Origin: a virus
Reading direction: 5' to 3' (one strand)
IMG/VR virus record: IMGVR_UViG_3300017605_000586
Coordinates: 1-36,708 of that record
Length of the DNA: 36,708 nt
In this document: positions 16,458 to 24,713 of the stretch, piece by piece
Position numbering within the stretch: the stretch's first letter is position 1
Layout: every line of letters begins with the position of its first letter
Notes under the pieces: model-generated
Seen by the model: the letters and a program-made list of their open reading frames with translations, nothing else
Told to the model about the DNA's origin: nothing
Databases searched by the model: none
Program-made: the position numbers and the translations under genes

Positions 16458-16691
16458 CTAGACGTCCTCCTCTCCGGCGTCCGACGCGCTCGCGTCCGGG
16501 TCCGCCCAAACCTCTCCGCCGTAGATTGCGGCGACCTTGACGTCTCCGCTCTCATGGCTCCGCCGGTCGCACTCCTCGGCGAATTCGTCGGGAACCTCTA
16601 CCGCTACACCCCTCTCGAAACGAACCGGGCCCACGCCGGGAACGTTGATTGTTAACTCCTCGGCCGGCCCGACATAAACGCGACGCTTCAC
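16458..16691 (-). CDS. Small protein upstream of the tail tube gene
   Basis: A 77-residue acidic protein, MKRRVYVGPAEELTINVPG onward, with a strand-rich core (VRFERGVAVEVPDEFAEEC) and an acidic end (DAGEEDV). I place the start at GTG 16691 because TAGGAGGAGGAGCC lies directly before it; an in-frame start at 16742 would run into the upstream gene and has no ribosome site. The gene lies between tail terminator and tube, and many phages carry a small connector or tail protein here. The function is unknown. Confidence 0.65.
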   Translation of the reverse strand: MKRRVYVGPAEELTINVPGVGPVRFERGVAVEVPDEFAEECDRRSHESGDVKVAAIYGGEVWADPDASASDAGEEDV

Positions 16692-16702
16692 GGCTCCTCC
16701 TC

Positions 16703-17218
16703 CTACCCGCTCGGATACGGGTTCCGGTAGTCGAATTGCCACGAGCTTAGAAACGACTTGCAGCGGACGCCCTCCGCGCCGTCATGGTGGCGGAGGACAA
16801 TCTCGTACCCGGGCGTTTGCCGCGTCGTGATTCCCCAAACGTTCGGAACCGTGCCGTCCGGCCAATCCCTCGAGACGTTTGCGTACATGACATTCCGCAC
16901 GTCGGTAACGAGCTTGAGGAGCTCCTCCTGTAGTCCGTCCCGCCTCTTGACGACGCCCATTACGAGAACCTCGAGCGTCGGCCGGAGGTCGGACGCGTTC
17001 TCGCGCGCGCTCGTTTGCGGAGACGTCCACGCCCATAGATGGATAACGTTGGCGTTCCCGGCTAGGCAACCGTCGTCGTCGAGCGGGGAGTAGTCGGGCC
17101 AGTCGACCGCCTCGACGTCGGTATAGAACCCGGCATCGTTCGCGCGGTTGATTCGCGCGAGGTCGAGCCGCAACGACTCCATGAGCATTACGACATTGGG
17201 CGTTTTCCCGACGGCCAT
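16703..17218 (-). CDS. Tail terminator-like protein
   Basis: A 171-residue protein with an N-terminal helix (VVMLMESLRLDLARIN), strands with LEVLVMGVVKRRDGLQEEL, then a helix and GYEIVLRHH. This resembles tail terminator proteins (lambda gpU type), which cap the finished tail as a ring and join it to the head. Gene order supports this: it follows the tail-completion gene and precedes the tube gene. Only a weak pattern match is visible. Confidence 0.55.
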   Translation of the reverse strand: MAVGKTPNVVMLMESLRLDLARINRANDAGFYTDVEAVDWPDYSPLDDDGCLAGNANVIHLWAWTSPQTSARENASDLRPTLEVLVMGVVKRRDGLQEELLKLVTDVRNVMYANVSRDWPDGTVPNVWGITTRQTPGYEIVLRHHDGAEGVRCKSFLSSWQFDYRNPYPSG

Positions 17219-17221
17219 TCG

Positions 17222-17746
17222 CTACGCTCCCACGAGGGCGCGCTTCACGCTCACGCGCTGCCCTCCTCCGGTTCCCTTGAATACGTTCCGGTCGAAATAC
17301 TTGTGAATCTCGGCGACCCACTCGGCCGCGTCTCGAAGCGTCGGCGAGTAGATTGGCCGGCGCGGCATGCGGCTCGTCCCCTCTTGGTGGAACCCGGCGT
17401 ACGGCACGCGCGACCCCACGAATAGGAACCGCGGGTCCTCGATAACGATTGCGTCGCCCCCGTCTCGAACGAGCGACTCGCGCAACCGGCCGGTCCGCTC
17501 GAGCGTCTTGGTTCCAGGGAACCGGAGCGCCTTGCGGGTCCTGTACGGCTCGGAGAGCGGAGCCCAACGGCCGTCGCGGCCGGAGCCGCCCTCCGTGCGG
17601 AACGAGTCGAGGAGTTGGCGCCGGACGACCCCGAGCACGTTGGGCCAAACGGGGCGCATGTCGCCGTAGAACCCTTGCAGGTTGGCGAACGCTTTCCCAA
17701 TCTCGTCGCCCGCGGCCGTCGAGAATTCGAGGCTAACGCCCGGCAT
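17222..17746 (-). CDS. Tail completion / virion morphogenesis protein (Mu gpG-like)
   Basis: A 174-residue protein with the motif string of the phage virion morphogenesis family. It has RDGRWAPLSEPYRTRKALRF, then LERTGRLRESLVRDG, then VPYAGFHQEGTSRMPRRP, matching the family's W-x-x-L-(S/K)-x-x-Y, L-x-x-(S/T)-G-x-L-x-x-S and Y-A-x-x-H-Q-x-G. These proteins act in head completion or head-tail joining. The N-terminus (IGKAFANLQGFYGDM) is helical. Start ATG 17746 overlaps the upstream gene by 14 nt. This is one of the better-supported connector assignments here. Confidence 0.8.
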   Translation of the reverse strand: MPGVSLEFSTAAGDEIGKAFANLQGFYGDMRPVWPNVLGVVRRQLLDSFRTEGGSGRDGRWAPLSEPYRTRKALRFPGTKTLERTGRLRESLVRDGGDAIVIEDPRFLFVGSRVPYAGFHQEGTSRMPRRPIYSPTLRDAAEWVAEIHKYFDRNVFKGTGGGQRVSVKRALVGA

Positions 17747-18053
17747 AACCCAACCCCCGGAGCCATGAGGAATCGCGCGCCGCTTGCGCCTTGAAATGGT
17801 CGTCGAGCTCGTTGCGGGCCCGCTCGGCCGCGCGAGCGCCTTGCTCGTCGCGTCGCCGGAGGAGCCACTTTTCCAGGTCCATGAGCCGGAGGAATAGAAA
17901 CTCCCCCGTCCTCGTGCCGGCCCACTCGTGCGCGCGCCGACGCTCGAGCCCGTCGCCCCGGGAAACGTACGGCTCGCCCGTGTCGTCGACCCATAGGTAC
18001 AGGCCGGTCGGCGTGACGTGACGGCTCCCGGGGATAATCGAGACGCGCCTCAA
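17733..18053 (-). CDS. Hypothetical protein in the connector cluster
   Basis: A 106-residue protein starting at TTG 18053 inside the stop of the connector gene (TTGA). The first half is strand-rich (TPTGLYLWVDDTGEPYVSRG). The second is a charged helix with many Arg and Glu (FLRLMDLEKWLLRRRDEQG). I recognise no family. Overlaps on both sides and position among connector genes suggest a minor head-tail protein or assembly factor. Confidence 0.65.
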   Translation of the reverse strand: MRRVSIIPGSRHVTPTGLYLWVDDTGEPYVSRGDGLERRRAHEWAGTRTGEFLFLRLMDLEKWLLRRRDEQGARAAERARNELDDHFKAQAARDSSWLRGLGYAGR

Positions 18054-18517
18054 GGGACGTAGTCCTTGGTGAATGACGGGTTCTTACTGTCGCTCGGGTC
18101 CGTCTCGTCGGCGTCTTGCGTGAACGCCCAAACGAGCCCGGCATCCGAAACGGAGCTCGACGCGGCCGTAGCGTCCGGGTTGAGCTTCGCGAGCCGTTCG
18201 AGGAATTCCTCGTGCCAACGCTGGTAGTCCGTTTTCGCGCTGGACGTATTGCTCGAGTTGGTCGGTTGGAACGTACGGGTCCGCGTCGACCAACATTGAT
18301 ACGCGACCTCGCGCGAGACGAGGACCGCCATATCGAGGGCGAGGTCGCCGGCGGCCGGAGCGGCGCCCCCTCCCCCGACGATTGCAACGTCAACCTGCGC
18401 GCCCGCCCGTAGAATCCACGTCGTAACTTGGGCCGACGTCGGTTTCGTCGTGGAGTCGTCGACCTTGAACCCCTCCGGCAACAAGGCGACGACGTCGTCG
18501 AGCGTGCAGTACGGCAT
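18050..18517 (-). CDS. Head-tail connector protein (gp6/adaptor-like)
   Basis: A 155-residue protein opening MPYCTLDDVVALLPE, close to the usual start of adaptor proteins (Y-x-T-x-x-D-v-x-x-x-L-P), followed by helices (TTWILRAGAQVDVAIVG and LALDMAVLVSREVAYQCW) and a Ser/Asp-rich tail. Adaptors of this kind form the ring attached beneath the portal. The location downstream of the capsid gene and upstream of the completion gene is the standard one. Confidence 0.75.
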   Translation of the reverse strand: MPYCTLDDVVALLPEGFKVDDSTTKPTSAQVTTWILRAGAQVDVAIVGGGGAAPAAGDLALDMAVLVSREVAYQCWSTRTRTFQPTNSSNTSSAKTDYQRWHEEFLERLAKLNPDATAASSSVSDAGLVWAFTQDADETDPSDSKNPSFTKDYVP

Positions 18518-18520
18518 GGG

Positions 18521-18985
18521 TTAGCGCCCCCTCGGGTCGTTCTTACTTCCCGGGATAGGCTCGCCAATGGGAGCGACTCCGCCCTCGAGCGCGGCACCCT
18601 TGCCCGCCTTGGCCGCCGGGACGTCCTCGGCACCCGGGGGAGCCTTGAGCGCACCCTCGGCCGCGAGCTTCTCGAGGTTGCCCGCTTGAATGTCCTTCTC
18701 GATTGGGTCGACGTCGAGGACGTTGCCGCCCTTAAGCGCGTCGGCCTCCGCCGCGAGCGTCGCGTTCCCGTCCTTCACGAGCGACGCGGCCTCGCCGTGC
18801 GTGCAATGGAACACGTCGGCCTCGGCGTAGACGACCGAGCCGCGGCCGTCGCTGTGCCCGAAAATTAGCTCCTTCGCCTTGACCTTGACCTTCGGCATTC
18901 CGGCGAACGGGCCCGGCTCCGTCGGAACGAGCGGCTTGTCCGGCGAGGTCGGCGGAGCGAGTCCCTTATCCTTTGGTGCGTCCAT
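18521..18985 (-). CDS. Hypothetical acidic protein between capsid and connectors
   Basis: A 154-residue protein with three parts: a Pro-rich N-terminus (PPTSPDKPLVPTEPGPFAG), a compact central segment (VKVKAKELIFGHSDGRGSVV followed by YAEADVFHC), and a long Ala/Gly/Glu-rich end. I recognise no family. ATG 18985 has an AAGGGGG stretch upstream. An internal ATG near 18898 would give just the compact part onward, so the true start is not certain. It may be a minor virion component. Confidence 0.6.
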   Translation of the reverse strand: MDAPKDKGLAPPTSPDKPLVPTEPGPFAGMPKVKVKAKELIFGHSDGRGSVVYAEADVFHCTHGEAASLVKDGNATLAAEADALKGGNVLDVDPIEKDIQAGNLEKLAAEGALKAPPGAEDVPAAKAGKGAALEGGVAPIGEPIPGSKNDPRGR

Positions 18986-19000
18986 GTCGAACCCCCTTGT

Positions 19001-19360
19001 CTACTGCCACGCGCGCGCCCGCTCGGTTTGTTCCTTGCGGAGCTCGCGCTCGGTTTCATCGTGAACGAACTTGTCGAGGTCCTTCTCGTCCGGGTTCACC
19101 TTGAGGTTGAAAAAGTACGCGAGCACGGTCCGGGCCCGGAACAACGCGACCCATCCTCCCGTGCGCTCGACTCCCGCGACCTCTCGGACCCGGCGGTCCT
19201 CCTCGAGCTTGACTATCCGGTAAAACTCTTGCGCCTCCGGCTCGAATGCCATTTCCTTCGGCTCGAACCGGCGCCCGTCCTTGTGGACGAACGCCGGCCT
19301 CGCCTCGTCGTCGCAAGCGAGCAACCAACCGCGCGGAAGCTCGAGAATCTTGCGAAGCAT
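19001..19360 (-). CDS. Hypothetical protein downstream of the capsid gene
   Basis: A 119-residue protein with mixed alpha/beta sequence (RKILELPRGWLLACDDEARP, VALFRARTVLAYFFNLKVNP) and a highly charged C-terminal helix (DETERELRKEQTERARAWQ). The family is not recognised. It starts at ATG 19360, with a GGGGGG run just upstream, and lies 23 nt after the capsid gene. Likely a minor head protein, by position only. Confidence 0.65.
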   Translation of the reverse strand: MLRKILELPRGWLLACDDEARPAFVHKDGRRFEPKEMAFEPEAQEFYRIVKLEEDRRVREVAGVERTGGWVALFRARTVLAYFFNLKVNPDEKDLDKFVHDETERELRKEQTERARAWQ

Positions 19361-19383
19361 AATCCCCCCCTTAACGGCCGCGG

Positions 19384-20364
19384 TTAGAGAACGGTTCCGA
19401 GAACGTAAATCGAGCGAACCTCGGCGGCAAACTCAATCAACGCCTGGAACGCCTGTACCCATGTTCCGCGCCGCATCGGGTCGTCGAACGACGTCGCTCC
19501 GTAGTAGAGCGGGCCGGGCGACACGCCGTAATTGCTCGTCTCGGGCCCCGGGTCGTCCTCGTTGTAAACGATGTACGCCTCGTCGGCGTCGAAAATGTAC
19601 GTACCGATGGGCGACAACGCGCCTCCGACCGTCGGCGACATGCCCGTCGTCGTGGCCGCCTGTACGCCCTTGGCGAACCGGACCCGGTCGACGTCAAAGA
19701 ACGCGGCGATAAGCGGCTCGTTGATTGCCCGCCCCGTCGCTTGCATGACGTACTTTATGGAGTCCTTGACGATTGCGCCGGCCGAGCCCGTCGTCTCCCT
19801 CGTAATGAGGTCGTCGGCGACCGAGCCGGTAAAGACGATTTTGTTCGCCTCGCGCCCGGTATACTTGAGCGTTTGCGCCTTGCCCGTCATAACGTTGGTA
19901 CGAGGCGCGGGCGCCGTGGAATTCCACTTGTTCGCGCCTCCGAGCGAAGCGTCCGGCGTGATTGCGTCGACGATAGCCTCGGCGCGGACCTCGCGCGCGA
20001 GCCAAACCTTCTCCGTCAACGCCCGTGCGCGCCGGAACGTCAACGGCGTTCCGGGCCCCTGCATGGCGAGAGCTTGCTTTTTGGTGATTAGGCTTTGAAA
20101 GCCCCAATCCTCCGCCATGAACGGAATTGCCTTGCCGCGCATCGAGACGGTCGGGTATCCAATCTCGTCGCCTCCGCGCGCGTCGACCGCGCCCAATGTA
20201 TTGAGCGCCTCGTCGACGTAAATCGACCCGTTGTAGCCGTCGAACGGCACGTACGGGAACAAATCGTCCGCGGCAAAGTAACGCGCGCGGTTCTGCATGT
20301 ACGCCAGTCCAAACGACGTCATAAGCTCGTCGACCGGCGCTACGAACCGAACGTCTCCGGGCAT
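19384..20364 (-). CDS. Major capsid protein
   Basis: A 326-residue protein in the capsid position, after protease-scaffold and decoration genes. The N-terminal part (RARYFAADDLFPYVPFDGYN, then GSIYVDEALNTLG) matches the x-A-D-x-(L/V)-F-P-x-V-P-(V/F) plus G-x-(I/Y)-Y pattern of phage capsids, and the long helix VWLAREVRAEAIVDAI fits the spine helix of the HK97 fold. Length is typical. ATG 20364 has a strong ribosome site, GGAGGATAGAGG. The C-terminus is GTWVQAFQALIEFAAEVRSI followed by YVLGTVL. The upstream protease suggests processing or scaffold clearance; no cleavage site is obvious. Confidence 0.85.
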   Translation of the reverse strand: MPGDVRFVAPVDELMTSFGLAYMQNRARYFAADDLFPYVPFDGYNGSIYVDEALNTLGAVDARGGDEIGYPTVSMRGKAIPFMAEDWGFQSLITKKQALAMQGPGTPLTFRRARALTEKVWLAREVRAEAIVDAITPDASLGGANKWNSTAPAPRTNVMTGKAQTLKYTGREANKIVFTGSVADDLITRETTGSAGAIVKDSIKYVMQATGRAINEPLIAAFFDVDRVRFAKGVQAATTTGMSPTVGGALSPIGTYIFDADEAYIVYNEDDPGPETSNYGVSPGPLYYGATSFDDPMRRGTWVQAFQALIEFAAEVRSIYVLGTVL

Positions 20365-20422
20365 CCTCTATCCTCCGCGTTGATTGTGGTTGTCGTCGAG
20401 AAACCGCTAGGCCGCTACGCCG

Positions 20423-20836
20423 TCAAGCGTACGCGCCCTCGACCGGCCGCCAGAACACGGGGATAAGCCCGTCGCCGTTCGTCGTGAACGCCTCCATCGC
20501 GTAGCCGATAACGAAAAACGCCGTCGTCACGAACGCGCCGGCGAGCGTCGACTTGATAGCGCGCCCCGTGGCGTTCGTCTTGAGTCGGTCGAGGAGCGCA
20601 ATATCCGTCGTCCCGTCGGCGAGGACCCATGCAATCGGGCCGTTACCGAGCTCGGGAGTCCAAACCTGCGCCGTCTCGTTTTGCTTCGGAGCGTTCAAGA
20701 GCACGCCCCAGGGGGGTTGCGTAACCGCGGTCGTAAAGTCGACCGTGTCGAGAGCGGTCGGGTAGACAATCTGCCCGAGCACGCCCTGGGTCGCGTTCCC
20801 CCACTTGAAACCCCTCCATCCTGTCCGCATCGACAT
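20423..20836 (-). CDS. Capsid decoration-type protein
   Basis: A 137-residue protein between protease-scaffold and capsid, the usual place of head decoration proteins, which trimerise on the capsid and stabilise it against DNA pressure. It is strand-rich with many Thr, Gly and Ala residues (TALDTVDFTTAVTQPPWGVL, KSTLAGAFVTTAFFVIGYAM). ATG 20836 has GGAGGAG upstream. The role is inferred from position and composition. Confidence 0.6.
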   Translation of the reverse strand: MSMRTGWRGFKWGNATQGVLGQIVYPTALDTVDFTTAVTQPPWGVLLNAPKQNETAQVWTPELGNGPIAWVLADGTTDIALLDRLKTNATGRAIKSTLAGAFVTTAFFVIGYAMEAFTTNGDGLIPVFWRPVEGAYA

Positions 20837-20886
20837 TTGATTCGCTCCTCCTAGCTATCGAGGGGAGTAACGTGTCTCCCGGTTAT

Positions 20887-21942
20887 TTAGTCGCCGTCCG
20901 AATCCGAGTCGTCGTCGTCTCCGGTCGAGTACCGATGCGCGTTCGCCCGCGCGCGCTGTACCTTGTTCCGCTCGGCGAACAATGCGCGATGTTCGCGGAA
21001 CCCCTTCTCGATTGCCTTGTCGCGCGTGATATGGTCGCGCGCCATGATTGCATCGACCGCCTTGTTGCAACGCGCGTCGATGGACTCCTCGTCCTCCCCA
21101 CCCGTCCCCTTGCGCTCGCCGATGGGAACCACGACCGGAGCGTCCTTCAAGAGTTGCGCGCAAACGTTCTCGCCCGCGCTCTTGAAAACCTTCTCCCACT
21201 TGTCGCGGTTCGCTTCCTTGAACTTGCCCGCGCGCGCCGAGTCGTCGAGGAGCTTCTTCATCCGCACGTCTTTTTCCTTGGAGTCGCGGTCCGCAATTTG
21301 AGCCTTGAGGACCTCGACCTCGTTCTGGAGCGCGATGGTTCCCGAATTCGCGACGCGAAGCTCGACGAGCTCCTTTGTCACGGACGCGTTTTTGTCGATG
21401 TACGTCTTAGCCTCCGTCGCATGCTTGTCGAGGAGCTTCTCGAGTAACGCTACGACGTCCGCCTCGGTCGCTGCCTCGGGTCCGCCGTACTTGCTAAGGT
21501 CCAGAGTCATGTCGTCTCCCTTTGCGAGTTTCCAAATGTCGAACACGCTGTCCGGGTTCGCGGGCCGGTCCACAAGCGAAATCTCGTAGAGCTTCATTTT
21601 CGTTATGCACTTTTTCGCTTTGTCCGACGCCTTGACGAGACACCCGAGCGAGAACCCCTTGTAAACGCCTGTCTCGACTTTTCTCCACGCGGCGTCGTCC
21701 ACGACCTTAGCTCCGAGGTAGAGTCCGACGTCGTCGACCGTGGCGGATACTGCGGTTCCGACGGCCGATGGTTGGTGCATTTCCCGAATGTTCGCGAACC
21801 TCATGTAGTCCGGCAACGCGTCCCGCATCGCGCCGAGCGTGATACGGTCCCCGTCAAAATCGAGCGCCGTGGTCGAGGCATAACCCCAAACCATTCGCTC
21901 CTCGGCAACGACCTTGGTTATCGCGACGAACGCTCGTTTCAA
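20887..21942 (-). CDS. Prohead serine protease fused to scaffold (XkdF / S78-like)
   Basis: A 351-residue two-part protein. Residues 1-135 match XkdF-type (peptidase S78-related) prohead proteases: MVWGYASTTALDFDGDRI, REMHQPSAVGTA with the expected catalytic histidine near 56, VYKGFSLGCLVKA with the serine near 98, and LYEISLVDRPANP, the conserved strand after the active site. Residues 140-260 are coiled coil (EVEVLKAQIADRDSKEKDVR) and the end is very acidic (DDDDSDSDGD), as in scaffold proteins. Protease and scaffold in one chain are known in several phages: the scaffold guides capsid assembly and the protease removes it. It starts at ATG 21942. Confidence 0.85.
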   Translation of the reverse strand: MKRAFVAITKVVAEERMVWGYASTTALDFDGDRITLGAMRDALPDYMRFANIREMHQPSAVGTAVSATVDDVGLYLGAKVVDDAAWRKVETGVYKGFSLGCLVKASDKAKKCITKMKLYEISLVDRPANPDSVFDIWKLAKGDDMTLDLSKYGGPEAATEADVVALLEKLLDKHATEAKTYIDKNASVTKELVELRVANSGTIALQNEVEVLKAQIADRDSKEKDVRMKKLLDDSARAGKFKEANRDKWEKVFKSAGENVCAQLLKDAPVVVPIGERKGTGGEDEESIDARCNKAVDAIMARDHITRDKAIEKGFREHRALFAERNKVQRARANAHRYSTGDDDDSDSDGD

Positions 21943-21952
21943 GGTCGCCCCC

Positions 21953-22237
21953 TTACTCGTAGGACACGGAGCATTGGCCCGCCGTGCTCCCGGTTAGGTC
22001 AACGTAAATGTTCGTTCCGAATGCGATTCCGCGCGGGTAGGCCGCCGGAAACGACCCAGCGCCTCCGAGTCGGATGCTCGCCCGGATGGTCCCGCCCGCT
22101 CCGCCGTCGCGTAAATGGATAATGCCCGGGCCCGTGTCCTGATACACGGCCGAGTAGACGATACCCTTGGCTCCGCCCTTGGCCGTGCCCGACGCGGCGA
22201 TATGTTCGCCGATGCCGCCGTTGACGTCGCTGGACAT
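21953..22237 (-). CDS. Small virion-type protein, tandem copy B
   Basis: A 94-residue protein that aligns along its full length with the preceding gene (22246-22533). Both begin MSSDV, then GIGE, then a basic patch, (I/L)-x-Y-S, a D-T-(G/A)-x-G-(I/V)-I strand, and end in A/F-P-R-G-(I/V)-x-F followed by Y-E. I place the start at ATG 22237 by homology to that copy; longer in-frame starts would overlap it and lack similarity. The strand-rich, small sequence ending in P-R-G-x-x-F resembles small phage head-associated proteins. Located between portal and protease, it is probably on the head. Confidence 0.7.
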   Translation of the reverse strand: MSSDVNGGIGEHIAASGTAKGGAKGIVYSAVYQDTGPGIIHLRDGGAGGTIRASIRLGGAGSFPAAYPRGIAFGTNIYVDLTGSTAGQCSVSYE

Positions 22238-22245
22238 GCCGCCCC

Positions 22246-22533
22246 CTACTCGTACGTCGCCGCAACGTGCGGCGCGGTCGTGGTCGAGAATTCGACGAAA
22301 CACGCGGTCGAGAACACGACCCCGCGCGGGAAAACTAGGTGCGTTCCTCCAGCGGCGCCGAGACGCGCCACGGCCTTAACCGCGCCGCTCGCGTCTATCG
22401 AGTCGTGGCAGAGAATGACGCCGGCCGCCGTGTCGTTGAACGTGAGCGAGTAGAGGATTAGCTTGGCCGCTGTCTTGAACGACCCTTGCGTCGTTCGGAC
22501 CTCGCCAATGCCGGGTTGTACGTCCGAGCTCAT
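22246..22533 (-). CDS. Small virion-type protein, tandem copy A
   Basis: A 95-residue protein, paralogue of the next gene. It starts at ATG 22533 overlapping the portal stop (ATGA) and reads MSSDVQPGIGEVRTTQGSF to FPRGVVFSTACFVEF and a final ATYE. The pair arose by local duplication and has diverged to roughly 35-40 percent identity by eye, with the ends best conserved. Two related copies often form a mixed surface assembly or have split roles. No enzymatic motif is visible. Confidence 0.7.
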   Translation of the reverse strand: MSSDVQPGIGEVRTTQGSFKTAAKLILYSLTFNDTAAGVILCHDSIDASGAVKAVARLGAAGGTHLVFPRGVVFSTACFVEFSTTTAPHVAATYE

Positions 22534-24713
22534 GCGGCCTCCTGTTGGTCGGCCCGCCACGAGAACACGGCCGTACAGCGGCATCGGGGCGGGTAGTCGC
22601 AATTCGGGTTGGGGACTTGGGAGCCGTAGTCCGCGAGGTCAAGCTCCGCGCCGTCCATTGCCGCGCACGCATCGCACGTCCCGTCGTCCATGATTGCCGA
22701 GTAATAGACGGCCGCTATTTGCGATTGCATCCGGTCCGCTTGCTCGACGCGCCCGGTCGTAAACGTTTGGTTGACCGTCCCGGCGAGGTCCGCAATCACG
22801 AGCGGAGTTGACAACGCCGTGAGCGCCGCGAGTACGGCCGCGCGCTTGTCCTCGGTCGGTAGCTCTTGGTCCTGGGCAAGCTGCCCGGCGTTGATTGCCT
22901 CTTGCCAAATGGTCGTAGTCATGTCGAGAGCTTGCCGCTGCCCTAGCCGCTTGACCCATCGCGATTGCGCCGGGGTCGCGTCGGTCGACTCGGGGTCGAC
23001 GGCCTTGGTCGCCTTGGCGCGCTTCGCCTCCGCAACGACGCTCGAGCGGCCCGTCGCGTAGACGTCCGCGAGCCCGGCCGCGAGCGCGTCCCCGAGCTCG
23101 GCGAGTTGCGGTTTCGGTATCTGCCCAAGCGCGAGTTGAGCCTCCGTCGCCGTCGATACCGAGTCCGCGAGCGCCGCAATCTGTAGCTTTCGGATTGGTA
23201 GGACCTCGCGGTAGTAGAGCCGTTTTGGCTCGTCGTCGAGGTACGCCTTCATGGCTAGCCAATCCGTGCCGACCTCGTGGGCCAGCGGGTCGCGACGGAG
23301 GAACGGGCCGGGATAGGAGGCTTTTCGTAACCTCTTGGTCGCCTCGTTCGGCGGCCTATTGTCGGTTGAGCCTTTCCCTCCGTTCGCTCCGTCTCGACCC
23401 GCGTTCGCCGCTGCATCCGCGGTCGCCTTGGCGTTCGTTTCCGCTAGCGCCGCTGCCCTGTCCGCCGGCGACGGCTCGAGCGTGGACTCGTCCTCCGGGG
23501 TCAACCCCAACCGCTCGCGGAAAAAGACGCGGAGCGGTTGGTCGATGCGGATTAGACCGGCCGCGACGAGCGGGCCCATAAGCTCCGCGAGCCGGTCCGG
23601 TTTCATTTGTAGGAACGACTCGCACGCGAGCCGCGGGTAAAACTCTTGCTCTCCGAAATTCGTGTCTATGAGGTCTACGATTGCTTGTTCGGTTAGGACG
23701 TCCTCGAGGTCCTTCGCGACGCCCTGGTACGCTAGGAGCATCATGTCGCTTTGCACGGAGCCGACCGCGAGCGCGCCCTTGTTGCCCGTGCCGAGGCTTT
23801 GGAATTGAGCCGCGGCCGTCCGCTCTATTTGTTGGTCGTGGTACTCAATCGACGTTATAAAGTCGGCCGCGTTCCCGCTCGGAAATAGCGCGTTGAATTC
23901 GTACACGGACGGGATAATCAACCCCTCCCGCTCGTGCATCCTCCAATTGGACATTGCCGACTTGCCCGACTTGGATTGGTCCGGCGTCGGGTTCACGTTC
24001 TCGCGCGTTTGGAGCCAGAAAATTCCGCCGGCGCGTTCCTTTTGTATCGCGTCGAACTTGACGAGGTCGCGCTTCACGCGCCAATGCCAATGGGCCGGGC
24101 GGAGAATCGACTCGCCCCAAAAATTGTCGCCCTCCCGGTTGAACGACCAAACGACGAGCTTTGCGGCCGGGATGCGGACGTCGCCCGAGGTGCCGTTACG
24201 TTTCTGGACGTATTGAACGACCGAGTCGAGTTTCGACGGGCCGCTCTTGGTTAGGTCGAAATAGCGAAGCGAGCTCGCCTTGCGTAGCTCGAGCGACGCG
24301 TAGACTTGCTTCCGGTCGCGCGTGCGGTATCCCCAAACCTTTTCGACGACGGCCGGGCCCGCCCATATCGCGCTCGAGAGGTTGCGGAGCGTTTGGCCCC
24401 AAGGCGTCGACCCGCCGTACCCGTAGGTTTCGCCCGGCATGAGGACCGACCGGACAAAGGCGGCATGTTCCTCGCCCTTGGGGTTGTCCTCGGCCGGGTC
24501 GATGCGCCATTGAGCCGCGCGGAGCGCGTGCAGGAGGTTGTTTATCGTCGCTCGGACTTGGGCGTCGCCCCGGCGCATTTGCTCGTACGTCGCGACCGCG
24601 GATTGAGGCGACGCGAGGTCGACGTTGTATTCGTCCGACCTCCACAATTGGGAGCCGACGAGGTTAAGCCCGGAGCCGCCAATCGGGTTTTGTATGTTCG
24701 CGAGCAACGGCAT
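22530..24713 (-). CDS. Portal protein fused to a MuF/SPP1 gp7-like domain
   Basis: A 727-residue protein. The N-terminal 430 residues resemble DUF935-type portals: YEQMRRGDAQVRATINNLLH with the helical wing, GWG-type linkers, WHWRVKRDLVKFDAIQKERA in the stem, and RLACESFLQMKPDRLAELMG. The portal is the dodecameric channel through which DNA enters and leaves the head. After an Ala/Asp-rich linker (about 435-480), the C-terminus has a head-morphogenesis domain ending in CDACAAMDG, then NCDYPPRCRCTAVF (cysteines near 680, 683, 705, 711 and 713), the zinc-type signature of SPP1 gp7/Mu gpF proteins. These are normally separate genes. It starts at ATG 24713, right after the terminase stop. Confidence 0.85.
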   Translation of the reverse strand: MPLLANIQNPIGGSGLNLVGSQLWRSDEYNVDLASPQSAVATYEQMRRGDAQVRATINNLLHALRAAQWRIDPAEDNPKGEEHAAFVRSVLMPGETYGYGGSTPWGQTLRNLSSAIWAGPAVVEKVWGYRTRDRKQVYASLELRKASSLRYFDLTKSGPSKLDSVVQYVQKRNGTSGDVRIPAAKLVVWSFNREGDNFWGESILRPAHWHWRVKRDLVKFDAIQKERAGGIFWLQTRENVNPTPDQSKSGKSAMSNWRMHEREGLIIPSVYEFNALFPSGNAADFITSIEYHDQQIERTAAAQFQSLGTGNKGALAVGSVQSDMMLLAYQGVAKDLEDVLTEQAIVDLIDTNFGEQEFYPRLACESFLQMKPDRLAELMGPLVAAGLIRIDQPLRVFFRERLGLTPEDESTLEPSPADRAAALAETNAKATADAAANAGRDGANGGKGSTDNRPPNEATKRLRKASYPGPFLRRDPLAHEVGTDWLAMKAYLDDEPKRLYYREVLPIRKLQIAALADSVSTATEAQLALGQIPKPQLAELGDALAAGLADVYATGRSSVVAEAKRAKATKAVDPESTDATPAQSRWVKRLGQRQALDMTTTIWQEAINAGQLAQDQELPTEDKRAAVLAALTALSTPLVIADLAGTVNQTFTTGRVEQADRMQSQIAAVYYSAIMDDGTCDACAAMDGAELDLADYGSQVPNPNCDYPPRCRCTAVFSWRADQQEAA

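Noticed and set aside
17251-18654. Open frame of 467 codons on the - strand over the connector genes
   Set aside because: Very Arg/Ser-rich and unlike any protein; the overlapping frames have clear connector and completion proteins with coupled starts.
20863-20880. GGGAG/CTCCC hairpin between decoration and protease-scaffold genes
   Set aside because: Only 5 bp with an 8-nt loop and no U-run; too weak to call a terminator.
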